NCBI GenBank assembly: GCA_905182185.1
Contig: CAJJAP010000003.1
Span: 1 to 64,000, forward strand
Direction of reading: 5' to 3'
DNA: 64,000 nucleotides
Source: an uncultured Candidatus Poseidoniales archaeon
Lineage (GTDB): Archaea > Thermoplasmatota > Poseidoniia > Poseidoniales > Poseidoniaceae
Part shown: piece by piece, positions 45,527-53,727 of the stretch
Position numbering within the stretch: the stretch's first letter is position 1
Layout: the number at the start of each line of letters is the position of its first letter
Translations under genes and position numbers: made by a program
The notes under the pieces: model-generated
Told to the model about the DNA's origin: nothing
The model's input: only the letters and a program-made list of their open reading frames with translations
Database searches by the model: none

Positions 45527-46012
45527 ATGGACGATAAAATTAGACAATACGAAGTAAACGGAGACCAGAAATTGACACTACCATTGTTGTCAATACATCA
45601 ATTAGAGATCGCGACAGATGATGAAGCGGTTCAATATGTGAAAGAAGTAATTCATGATGAGCATTCATATGGATATCCATTAGTTGAAATGTACAAAAAG
45701 AATGGAATAATCTTACATCCAATCGATGCTACTAATGCGCATGTGTTATTGATAATTAACAAGCGCTCAGTTTTGAATACACTTGCGATTTTCAATCACG
45801 TATACAATCGAATTGGTTATAATTTGATAATCGATGGATCAACCGTACTTCGTTCGCCATTTCCTAGTGCCTCAGATGACTCAAAGGAGGAGATGTCCGA
45901 ACAATTACCACCTCAAGGTGAATCAAGGGATGAAAGTTCAAAAGAGGACTTTACTCAAAGTGTCAATCCTGAACAACTCAAGACCGATGTTGTTGGTATG
46001 GAGGTGGCTTGA
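45527..46012 (+). CDS. Hypothetical protein, first gene of cassette
   Basis: 161 residues. Mixed alpha/beta globular part (LSIHQLEIATDDEAVQYVK; GYPLVEMYKKNGI; AHVLLIINKRSVL) and then a disordered Glu/Ser-rich tail of about 50 residues. No motif recognised. The TGA directly abuts the next ATG, with GGAGGTGG at the gene end serving as the ribosome site, so it is coupled to the next two genes. Confidence 0.65.
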   Translation: MDDKIRQYEVNGDQKLTLPLLSIHQLEIATDDEAVQYVKEVIHDEHSYGYPLVEMYKKNGIILHPIDATNAHVLLIINKRSVLNTLAIFNHVYNRIGYNLIIDGSTVLRSPFPSASDDSKEEMSEQLPPQGESRDESSKEDFTQSVNPEQLKTDVVGMEVA

Positions 46013-46339
46013 ATGTGGTTATATGTTTCTGGCGGCTTCTTGTCGATAGTAGCACACCGAGATAGACCTGAATGTTTGCTCGTACGTGCCCGGCATCCTG
46101 ACCATATCGGTGAACTCTTTCCTGATGTTGATATGACTATCATGCCGTCTGCAGACTATCCATTCCGTGTTGTTTTGAACCGAATGCTAGTTCAACGCGC
46201 AGTTGGACGATATATCATGCAAATGGACTATGATAATTTCAAGAGCAGTGTTACCGATGATGACTACCACGATGCATGTATGTCAGTATGGAATACTATG
46301 TTCCTATATGGTGAGAATCATCGACAAGGAGGTCTTTGA
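46013..46339 (+). CDS. Small conserved-looking protein, second gene of cassette
   Basis: 108 residues. MWLYVSGGFLSIVAHRDRP, LLVRARHPDHI, ADYPFRVVLNR and YDNFKSSV..DDYHDACMSVW resemble a small uncharacterised bacterial protein family that I recall but cannot verify. Starts at the base after the previous stop and ends at the base before the next start; GGAGGTC lies before the downstream ATG. Confidence 0.7.
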   Translation: MWLYVSGGFLSIVAHRDRPECLLVRARHPDHIGELFPDVDMTIMPSADYPFRVVLNRMLVQRAVGRYIMQMDYDNFKSSVTDDDYHDACMSVWNTMFLYGENHRQGGL

Positions 46340-46897
46340 ATGCGTAATAGCACCTCTCACCCCCTAAAGGTAAATTGGATCCCCATAGAAGGTGATAATG
46401 GCAGAATTGGAATAACTCTCTGCCCAGGTAAGTATCAGCCAGTGTCATGGACAGGTGGTTGGGACCGGCAACTTTCTATTGATGTTGCAACTCTGGTAGA
46501 ATTGAAAACTGACCGCCTTATTAGTCTAATAACAGATGAAGATATGGAACTGTTACGCGTAACTGAACTTCCTCAAGTGATTACTGAACAAGGTATGGCT
46601 TGGGACCATCTGCCCCTTGAAGATACTACGGTCCCTACTAGAGCATGGTTAGAAGCAGCTAAACCGGTATTCAGTTCACTACTGACAAGTATTCCCGAAG
46701 GGGAGAATGTAGTGGTTCACTGTATGGGTGGATTGAGCCGTGCTGGAACTTTTATTTCGATTTACCTTTGGTTACGAGGTTCATCTATGAAAGATGCCAT
46801 CTCAAGAGTTCGTACAGAAAGAGATTCCAGAGCAATTAACCTGGAGCAAGAGGATTTTTTGCATCGTCTTGAGCAAACTGGCTACAGCGTTGAGTAA
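46340..46897 (+). CDS. Dual-specificity protein phosphatase
   Basis: 185 residues. VVVHCMGGLSRAGTF is the Cys-X5-Arg active-site loop (HCxxGxxR), and a preceding LPLEDTTVPT likely supplies the general-acid Asp. The layout is that of small DSP/CDKN3-like phosphatases, which remove phosphate from proteins or other substrates. It ends the cassette; directly abuts the previous gene. Its substrate is unknown. Confidence 0.82.
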   Translation: MRNSTSHPLKVNWIPIEGDNGRIGITLCPGKYQPVSWTGGWDRQLSIDVATLVELKTDRLISLITDEDMELLRVTELPQVITEQGMAWDHLPLEDTTVPTRAWLEAAKPVFSSLLTSIPEGENVVVHCMGGLSRAGTFISIYLWLRGSSMKDAISRVRTERDSRAINLEQEDFLHRLEQTGYSVE

Positions 46898-46946
46898 TTT
46901 AAATAATGTGACAAGTTCAATAAACTAAACCGATTTAAGGTTATTT

Positions 46947-48761
46947 ATGCAGACGCATGTTTCTTCTTGGGAAGAGCTTCCTGAAGGGGAATGGCTCGAC
47001 AATGATGAAGAAGGAACTAATTGGTATCTTGCCAATGATGGAACTCATTGGCATTCGACAGAGAACGGTTTCACTGTATGGAAAGGGGATGAAACGGAAT
47101 CTCAAGTTGGCGCCAAAGCATACGATGACGAAATGTATGATGGCGATGACGAAGACGATGAAGATGAAGAATTCACTCACACGCTTCCATCCCCGCGGAT
47201 TGGTGTTGGTACTGCACTTATTGGAATCGTTATTGCGCTTGCAGTCATTGGCTGGACCACAGGATTTGCAATACCAGCGAACGATGAAAATCTCGTCATG
47301 TATGGTGAAAATAGTGCTGATTTCGTCAAAGAAAACCAAATTCTAATAGACGGTTTAGAGAACGTTCAAACCCTCAATACCCTAACTATTGTTTTGGCTG
47401 GAGGAATGGTGATAGTTTCTGCTTTGAGTTTCTTCAGAAAATCACCATGGTGGGGCCTTTCAGTGGCTAATTTATCGCTCGTTACAGTTCTTATTATGGC
47501 GACCTACACTGCTTTTTCTGCGGAAAAAGAGTGGGTGGGAGCATGTAATCCACAAGTGGTGTATTGCTACCTAAGTATTATGCCCTCGCTAAGCGATATG
47601 GATGCAATATATCCAGCGGTTTTGAGTGCTGTAGGTTTACTGATTATTGTCAACAATTCGTTTAAATCCTGGGCGGATTTTGATCCGGATGAGGAAGAAG
47701 AGAGGTTAAGTCTCTATCTTCTGTTCACCGACAAATCACTAAAACTGGGTTTCTTTCCAGCACTGACAGGTGTTTTGATGGCACTTTCTGTGTTGGCGTG
47801 GACCAGCTTTGTATCAATACAGAATACTGGTAACACACTTGGTTCAACCGAATATGGAGCCTATTTGCCTGATGCCTTGGTCCCGATTTTGGAATCCATT
47901 CAAACGCTCAATCAAATGGCTTTAGGTCTAGCCATTATTGTCTTGTTAATTTCTATTCTTACAGCAATCAAAAAAACACCTTGGTGGTTGCTACCTACAT
48001 CATGTCTTTCTTTGATTTGTTTGCTTCTATTTACTGCCCAAAAAAGCACCACCTTGGACATGACCAATATCGTCATCCAAGATGCCTTTTATTCTGCTAG
48101 TTGCGGCCTCCTCGCCTTGGTAGTGATTGCAATAAGTACTGGCCGTACTCTAATGGATGCCGATTGGGAGGAATACGCTGATGTCAGTGATTCAATATCC
48201 TCTGATTACAGTACCGGTAAAGATTTTGATTACTTTGACGATGAAGGAGACGACGAATGGCGCGGTAAAGTGAAAACTGTCGTTCTTTCAAGTATGCTTC
48301 TCCTCGCAGGGCTTGGAATATTTGCAACATATCAATACGCATCAGATGATCTATACAAAGGTCCTGAATTTCAAATCCGTGATGCTGTGGGTAATATTAC
48401 CAATGAGTCAGATGATGTTCTGGTTGTTGTCGACCTAGTGGATAGGTCGACAATGTATAGAATACACTTTCTCAACATTGAGATTCAAATCAATGAAGGA
48501 GAGTGGGTTCGATGTGGATATGAACAGTTTGCCGATGCGCCCGGCAGTAGGTGCATCTTTGATTTCCTCGAAATCTTCGATGATAACAAGTTGACTGCTC
48601 AAGAAAGCATCATGATTTCGGAATACGGAAACCTATGCAATGGTGAACCTGACGAGGTATGCAAAGTTACCGTAAAAATGACCTATGCTTACGATGAGCA
48701 AGAAGATTACGCTGGACCTCAGGTTTTGCCAGTTTTAAATGTTAACGCAGTATCTGAGTAG
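46947..48761 (+). CDS. Membrane protein with duplicated helix module
   Basis: 604 residues. An acidic N-terminus (with a WYLANDGTHWH sequence) precedes eight or nine membrane helices that form two similar halves: GTALIGIVIALAVIGWTTGF and FPALTGVLMALSVLAWTSF begin them, and KSPWWGLSVANLSLV and KTPWWLLPTSCLSLI match at their middles. A final helix precedes a C-terminal exported-type domain with two Cys pairs. No family recognised. Promoter region is the AT-rich gap after the phosphatase. Confidence 0.75.
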   Translation: MQTHVSSWEELPEGEWLDNDEEGTNWYLANDGTHWHSTENGFTVWKGDETESQVGAKAYDDEMYDGDDEDDEDEEFTHTLPSPRIGVGTALIGIVIALAVIGWTTGFAIPANDENLVMYGENSADFVKENQILIDGLENVQTLNTLTIVLAGGMVIVSALSFFRKSPWWGLSVANLSLVTVLIMATYTAFSAEKEWVGACNPQVVYCYLSIMPSLSDMDAIYPAVLSAVGLLIIVNNSFKSWADFDPDEEEERLSLYLLFTDKSLKLGFFPALTGVLMALSVLAWTSFVSIQNTGNTLGSTEYGAYLPDALVPILESIQTLNQMALGLAIIVLLISILTAIKKTPWWLLPTSCLSLICLLLFTAQKSTTLDMTNIVIQDAFYSASCGLLALVVIAISTGRTLMDADWEEYADVSDSISSDYSTGKDFDYFDDEGDDEWRGKVKTVVLSSMLLLAGLGIFATYQYASDDLYKGPEFQIRDAVGNITNESDDVLVVVDLVDRSTMYRIHFLNIEIQINEGEWVRCGYEQFADAPGSRCIFDFLEIFDDNKLTAQESIMISEYGNLCNGEPDEVCKVTVKMTYAYDEQEDYAGPQVLPVLNVNAVSE

Positions 48762-48822
48762 CCGATAAGTGAGTCAAATACCAAGGAAAGGACAATCTTT
48801 CTGCACGATATTTAGCAGGGAA

Positions 48823-48895
48823 TGGACGTTAGGGGATTTGAACCCCTGACATCTTCGTTGCAAACGAAGCACTCTTCCAACTGAGCTAAACGCCC
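48823..48895 (-). tRNA. tRNA-Ala (anticodon TGC)
   Basis: The reverse strand gives GGGCGTT pairing with AACGTCC at the acceptor, D-arm AGCTCAGTTGGAAGAG, anticodon stem CTTCG/CGAAG around TTTGCAA (anticodon TGC), and T-loop GGTTCAAATCC. One G-T pair is present in the acceptor. CCA is not encoded. Confidence 0.93.
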
Positions 48896-48984
48896 CTGTA
48901 ATTCAACCTGTGAGCGCTTCCCTTTTGAGCCTTCACATTCAACATAGTACTTTTAGCAGCACAATAATTGACAATTGTCAACTA

Positions 48985-50286
48985 TTAGACAAGATCAATG
49001 GTTGCATCTCTATCCGGACCTACACCAATACTTGTGCAAGGAACTCCCATCAAAGACTCAAGTTTGGAGATATAATTCTGTGCTGCTGCTGGAAGTGCCT
49101 TGAACCCAATTCCATCAGAATTGGCCTTCTTTGCAATCTCCAACCATTCACTCAAAGAATGACCTGGGAATCCCGGCATTGAGATGTAAATCGGTTTGCA
49201 TCTTGCGATTGCACTTGCAGAAGATGGCATTTCTAGAATCTCTTTGCCATCTAATTCGTATGCTACACAGATTTTTATTTCTTCAAGTCCCCCTAAAACA
49301 TCTAACTTTGTTAAGGCAATTCCTGTGAAACCATTGATTCGGTTAGCGTGGCGCATTACCACCATGTCAAACCAACCACAGCGTCTCTTTCGCCCTGTAG
49401 TTGTACCAAATTCGTGACCCACTGTACCGAGGTGGTCACCATCTTCATCTTCTAATTCAGTAGGCATTGCACCGTGACCAACTCGAGTGATATAGGCCTT
49501 AGTGATTCCAATTACCTCGTTGACATGGCCAGGATGAATTCCAGCGCCATGTGAAGCATTTCCTCTTGATGTGACCGAGGAAGTGACAAAGGGATATGTT
49601 CCTTGGTCAATATCCAATAAACAACCTTGGGCCCCTTCCAGAATAATGTGCTCGCCTAACTTCAGAGCATTGTCGATCATTAGACCAGTATTACCGATTG
49701 AACCATCGTAATTATCCCAGATCCAGTTAACATCTGCACTCAATGATTCTTCGCTGACCCTCTCTTCGGAACCTGCTGCTTGAAGAGATGCATTCATTCT
49801 CGCTACAGTTGAGGTGATCCATTGAGCATCGTTAATGAGTTCACTGAGGTCTCCAAAACGAATACCGATTCTGTTGATTTTATCTGCATATGTTGGACCA
49901 ATTCCTCTACCAGTAGTTCCAATCTTGCTGTCTAGGCTGTCCATGAATCTATGATATGGAAGGATAATGTGAGCCCTTTCACTGACATATAATCTGTCAC
50001 CTCTTGGGTCTTCACCTGTCGAGTGTTTCCAATCGGTGAGTTCCTTATCGAGGACCCATGGGTCAACAACCATTCCATCTCCTAGAACAAGATTACACTC
50101 TTTTCGCGTAATTCCACTTGGTAATAAATGGAACTTTAGCACTTGATCTCCTATGACAACTGTATGGCCTGCGTTATTGCCTCCTTGGAATCTTACAACC
50201 CAAGAAGCCTGTTCGGCAAGGCGGTCAACTAGCTTTCCTTTTCCTTCATCGCCCCATTGGGCACCTAGAATGACTGTTGCTGGCAT
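48985..50286 (-). CDS. purA: Adenylosuccinate synthetase
   Basis: Joins IMP and aspartate with GTP in AMP synthesis. LGAQWGDEGKGKLVD (GTP/P-loop with catalytic Asp), GNNAGHTVV (catalytic His), GTTGRGIGPTYADK, EGAQGCLLDID and TTTGRKRRCGW are the family motifs. 433 residues. The start is an ATG at 50286; 290 bases of AT-rich DNA separate it from the divergent tfb gene and should contain both promoters. Confidence 0.95.
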   Translation of the reverse strand: MPATVILGAQWGDEGKGKLVDRLAEQASWVVRFQGGNNAGHTVVIGDQVLKFHLLPSGITRKECNLVLGDGMVVDPWVLDKELTDWKHSTGEDPRGDRLYVSERAHIILPYHRFMDSLDSKIGTTGRGIGPTYADKINRIGIRFGDLSELINDAQWITSTVARMNASLQAAGSEERVSEESLSADVNWIWDNYDGSIGNTGLMIDNALKLGEHIILEGAQGCLLDIDQGTYPFVTSSVTSRGNASHGAGIHPGHVNEVIGITKAYITRVGHGAMPTELEDEDGDHLGTVGHEFGTTTGRKRRCGWFDMVVMRHANRINGFTGIALTKLDVLGGLEEIKICVAYELDGKEILEMPSSASAIARCKPIYISMPGFPGHSLSEWLEIAKKANSDGIGFKALPAAAQNYISKLESLMGVPCTSIGVGPDRDATIDLV

Positions 50287-50532
50287 TAGAGTCTCCTCAA
50301 CTTGCGGGGAAGGCTGACCGTCTTTGAACTATATCCTTGTAATCTCTAGATTTTTGTGCTAAAAGTATCAATTATTTCTTGCTAAAAAAACGATTAATTA
50401 TTACTGTAAACAAAAAATATAACCTTAGTTTATTAACTGTAGAACAAAGAAACTATTGTATTCGCTAAAAGTATATTTTAGGCCTAGATGGCTGTAAGCA
50501 CATCATTATTGTTTAGAAAATCCAACGAGGAG

Positions 50533-50541
50533 TTTATATAA
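50533..50541 (+). promoter_or_regulatory. TATA box of tfb
   Basis: TTTATATAA is centred near 50537. A transcript start about 26 bases later (near 50563) leaves a leader of only 10-15 bases before the start codon. The surrounding region 50287-50574 holds no gene; it has several T-rich and A-rich tracts. Confidence 0.6.
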
Positions 50542-50577
50542 GGCGGCGTTTACTAGTTAACCAAGAGTTGAGAAGTG

Positions 50578-51585
50578 ATGAGTCGAAAGCAAGTAAATAT
50601 GGAACCTGTAACTTCAAAGGGAAATCAATACCGCGAAGGTGCTGACTTAGAAAGTCCTACAAGGCGTACTTTAGAGGGCCATACTAGGCCTTGTGAGGAG
50701 TGTTTTGCAGTCGATTGGAATATGGACGATAACAGAGGCGAAATCGTCTGTAACTCCTGTGGTCTTGTTGCTGCAGAGAACGTGATCGACCCTGGTGCAG
50801 AATGGATTAATGGTGATAGTGGCCAAGACAAATCAAGAGTTGGCGCACCTTTGACCTATACTCTGGCCGATAGAGGATTAAACACGACTATTGATGTAAA
50901 AGATTTGAATTCAGGATCATCTGGAAGACTCAGCATGTCCAATCAAGCAAGACGCGATTGGAGAAGAAGAAGAGTTGTTGATGAAAGAAGTAAAACCAGA
51001 AAGAGTCGTGAAAGAAATTTGGTTAGAGCTAATCAATTTATCAGAGACAAATCCGGTTTACCACGGCCTTTACAAGAAGAAGTTGCCCGTATTTACAGGA
51101 AATTATCTACTGAGGGTTTCGTTACCGGTAGATCGATTGCTGGTGTTTCAGCAGCATGTACATATTTAGTTGCCAGGCAAGAAAACCTACCGAGGCAGAT
51201 TTCACATATCGCTGAATCCTTCGACATCACTGAAAAGGAATTATCTCGTTTGATTAGGCAAGTTTCAAGAAAAATGAATATGCATAAAATCACTTCTCCC
51301 GACCAATTCTTCGACAAGTTCATCTCGGACTTACAACTACCCGCCAATATCCATATTCAAGTTAACAACCTTTGGAACATCATCAAGCCTCATGATGACA
51401 TCTGGCAAGGAAAGAAACCGATGGGAGTCGCTGCTGCTTTGATCTACAAAGCATCCAATCAATCTATCAATCCAAGAACTCAATCTGAAGTATGTGCTGT
51501 TGCGAATATTTCCGAAGTCACATTACGTGGATTATTGCGCTTATTTGATGGTCTGCTTCAACAACTTGGCCATGAATCATTGTAA
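50578..51585 (+). CDS. tfb: Transcription initiation factor TFB
   Basis: TFB binds the TATA-bound TBP and recruits archaeal RNA polymerase. A zinc ribbon (CEECFAVDW, then CNSCGLV), the B-finger/linker, and two cyclin-fold repeats (EVARIYRKLSTEGFVTGRSIAGVSAACTYL has the usual core; PMGVAAALIYKAS repeats it) are in the right order. 335 residues. GTG 50575 and ATG 50578 are possible starts, a few bases after the predicted leaderless transcript start. Confidence 0.94.
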   Translation: MSRKQVNMEPVTSKGNQYREGADLESPTRRTLEGHTRPCEECFAVDWNMDDNRGEIVCNSCGLVAAENVIDPGAEWINGDSGQDKSRVGAPLTYTLADRGLNTTIDVKDLNSGSSGRLSMSNQARRDWRRRRVVDERSKTRKSRERNLVRANQFIRDKSGLPRPLQEEVARIYRKLSTEGFVTGRSIAGVSAACTYLVARQENLPRQISHIAESFDITEKELSRLIRQVSRKMNMHKITSPDQFFDKFISDLQLPANIHIQVNNLWNIIKPHDDIWQGKKPMGVAAALIYKASNQSINPRTQSEVCAVANISEVTLRGLLRLFDGLLQQLGHESL

Positions 51586-51613
51586 TAATTGAACATTTTC
51601 AGCAACAACCTTG

Positions 51614-51919
51614 ATGAATCTAGGACTCGGAGACGGTAATATGGGATTCAAGGCCAATGCACGCAAACATCAGAAAAAATCTGGCGATGGGTCAAAGAAA
51701 TCATCCTCTGCTGTAAAGGAAGGAGTTATTCCATGTGGCAAAAAATCTTGTGAAGGATTTGCCGACAAGGATATGGGAGGCCGCTCCCTCTCAATAGATA
51801 ATGCAATTGAAACATGGGGAGATGGTGGCTATACCGAAAGAAAAGGACGGGTACGAGTCTGTAAATCTTGCTACAAGTTATGGAAGAAAGATAACAAGTC
51901 TGATAAAGACACATATTGA
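51614..51919 (+). CDS. Small basic protein with zinc-ribbon-like Cys pairs
   Basis: 101 residues: a basic disordered first half (NARKHQKKSGDGSKKSS) and CGKKSCEGFADKDMGG ... VCKSCYKLWKK, two Cys pairs that could bind zinc. Starts 28 bases after tfb. ATG 51641 (MGFKANARK) is an alternative start. It resembles small archaeal nucleic-acid-binding ribbons, but no family is recognised. Confidence 0.6.
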   Translation: MNLGLGDGNMGFKANARKHQKKSGDGSKKSSSAVKEGVIPCGKKSCEGFADKDMGGRSLSIDNAIETWGDGGYTERKGRVRVCKSCYKLWKKDNKSDKDTY

Positions 51920-52611
51920 GATTAATTTCACTTTCACTTTCACCAACAGGGTGGGAGAAAGAAAGTAGTACCTACGCCTTTCATTTCTGTTGTATGAATA
52001 ATAGAATTGTACTACGAAGCCTCGTCACATCCGATGGATGTTTGACAGCAATGGATGATGGGATAATCATCTGGAAACCGACCCTGGGCAGACGCCAACA
52101 TACAAAGTTGGAATCCTTAGCAACGGTCTTGTTGGCCTTCAAAAACATCAATAACAGCCTAGAGAGCATCATCGTAGGTGACAATTGTGGAGGAATTACT
52201 CATTTATCGATTCCTTGTCTTGAAGTGATTAACAAATTTAATCTTGAAGGTGAATCAATCCGTTCAATCTGCTCGGCCAGTGAAAGCACACACCGTTTGT
52301 TAGCTGCATGTCAGAGTGGCTCAATATGGATGGTCGGCGATCAAGTCCCTAGTAGGAAAATACATCTATTTCAGAACGAAGGCCCAATTACAAGTATTAG
52401 AGTCAGCCAAAATGAAATTCATTTACAAAGTGGATGGCAACGCCGAGTGCTAGATTTCACTGGTCGTGAATTATCTTACCACGACATCTCTGATAAGTTC
52501 AAGAAAAAGGAAGAGATTAGAGCAATTAGAAGAGCCCGTTTATTGGAAGCAAAGAAAAATAATTCAAACTATCCTGCTGCGATAGCCCTAGATATTCCGG
52601 CTATTGCTTAA
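51916..52611 (+). CDS. Hypothetical protein, beta-propeller-like
   Basis: 231 residues, with repeated short strands: TSDGCLTAMDDGIIIWKP, ESIIVGDNCGGITHLSI, LLAACQSGSIWMV and ITSIRVSQNEIHLQSGWQRRV, which look like WD40-type blades. A charged helical C-terminal tail follows (KKKEEIRAIRRARLLEAKK). TTG start at 51916 overlaps the upstream stop; ATG 51994 is an alternative. Ends convergent with the next gene, overlapping by four bases. Confidence 0.6.
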   Translation: MRLISLSLSPTGWEKESSTYAFHFCCMNNRIVLRSLVTSDGCLTAMDDGIIIWKPTLGRRQHTKLESLATVLLAFKNINNSLESIIVGDNCGGITHLSIPCLEVINKFNLEGESIRSICSASESTHRLLAACQSGSIWMVGDQVPSRKIHLFQNEGPITSIRVSQNEIHLQSGWQRRVLDFTGRELSYHDISDKFKKKEEIRAIRRARLLEAKKNNSNYPAAIALDIPAIA

Positions 52612-53369
52612 GCGGACTCTTTTTCTTCCAGTGGCCAAGCAGTTCTCGGTGTCAACCATAATGTTGAACGTGCAGGTCTTGCCCATGTTGAAGGTGGATT
52701 CCCCCCCTCATCAATACAACTTTGATAGAATTCAAGATGGCGTTTTAGAACTTCAGCAACATGCTTCTTGCCTTTTATGGCCGGACCTTGCATGGGCACA
52801 ATTGCTGAAAGTTTCATCAACATTATTTTCTTGATAGTATCTCTCAAATTCACTAGGTTTGCACCGGGTAAGTCCCATCTACATGGCCTGTCTGCACGTA
52901 TCACGATTCCACCCGCTACCAGTAGATTTTCTTGTGAAATATAATACGACATTCCATCGCTACTAATTCCATTGGTCAGTACTGCCTCCACTTCACAATC
53001 ACCTAAAATAAATATTTCACCATCGCTAACCGATGAGGTTTCAATCGATGGCATGTCTGATTCATAGCGATTAGCCCAAGTAGTGAAAAAGTCTCCCGTC
53101 TGCAATGCTGCTTGCCCTTCTTCATGAATATGAACGGGTGCATTAGCGAAGTATTGTGAGACATACTTCGACCCTCCTGCAAAAGGATAAAGGCGAGATG
53201 TAAGCAATATGCGATCTAACTTTTCATCGCCTAGGACTCCAATAATTCGCTCAACTTGTAACATTTGATACCATGAAGTTCCTACATCTATTAGGATGTT
53301 GCTCGCACTTCCTTTGACCAATACGATATTCGAATCGTGGTGAATTGCTGGCAGGCGGGTGATTCGCAT
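52608..53369 (-). CDS. Metallo-beta-lactamase-fold protein lacking metal ligands
   Basis: About 253 residues. SNILIDVGTSWYQML, then DRILLTSRLYPFAGGSKYV, aligns with the family's ILLTHxHxDHxGG, but the His/Asp metal ligands are replaced by Ser, Leu, Pro and Phe. The later DGEIFILGDCEVEAVLTNGISSDGMSYYI and LVAGGIVIRADRP keep the fold without the GHTPG and GD motifs. It is probably a catalytically dead relative acting in binding or regulation. ATG 53369 (MRITRLPAIH) is preferred over 53399. Confidence 0.7.
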   Translation of the reverse strand: MRITRLPAIHHDSNIVLVKGSASNILIDVGTSWYQMLQVERIIGVLGDEKLDRILLTSRLYPFAGGSKYVSQYFANAPVHIHEEGQAALQTGDFFTTWANRYESDMPSIETSSVSDGEIFILGDCEVEAVLTNGISSDGMSYYISQENLLVAGGIVIRADRPCRWDLPGANLVNLRDTIKKIMLMKLSAIVPMQGPAIKGKKHVAEVLKRHLEFYQSCIDEGGNPPSTWARPARSTLWLTPRTAWPLEEKESA

Positions 53370-53481
53370 CAACCGGTGCTCAAGCCTCAAGTGCTTCAAT
53401 TATGCGCAATCAAAAAACTCTTTGGCCTCAACAAAAACGAGCAACTCCGTATTGATTGTAAGGTATTACTGCGGGTTTTGA

Positions 53482-53488
53482 TTAAATA
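53482..53488 (+). promoter_or_regulatory. TATA box of the L40e gene
   Basis: TTAAATA is centred near 53485, about 26 bases before the ATG at 53511, as expected for a leaderless archaeal transcript. Confidence 0.5.
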
Positions 53489-53510
53489 GAGGAAGTGGGT
53501 CGCCGAATAC

Positions 53511-53660
53511 ATGGCACGATTCCCTGAAGCAGAAGCTCGCTTGCTTCACCGTAAAATCTGCATGAAGTGTAATGCCCGTAATGCTATGCGTGCAGTACGT
53601 TGCAGAAAGTGTAGTTACAAAGGTCTTCGATTGAAGAACGTTGAGCGCAAAGGTAGCTGA
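53511..53660 (+). CDS. rpl40e: Ribosomal protein L40e
   Basis: 49 residues, too short for most ORF filters. CMKCNARN ... [10 protein letters not shown] gives a CxxC-CxxC zinc finger; the basic composition and [15 protein letters not shown] start are typical of archaeal L40e, a large-subunit ribosomal protein. The TATA box 26 bases upstream supports the start. Confidence 0.9.
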   Translation: MARFPEAEARLLHRKICMKCNARNAMRAVRCRKCSYKGLRLKNVERKGS

Positions 53661-53727
53661 TTACCTTTTATCACTGACTATTTTTATCCGACAAAGAGCG
53701 CTAGCCTTATCAAAAGTAATTGGGCTT

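Noticed and set aside
46941..47339. Minus-strand frame over the start of the duplicated membrane protein
   Set aside because: Phe/Ile-rich antisense of an acidic coding stretch; no start signal and no motif.
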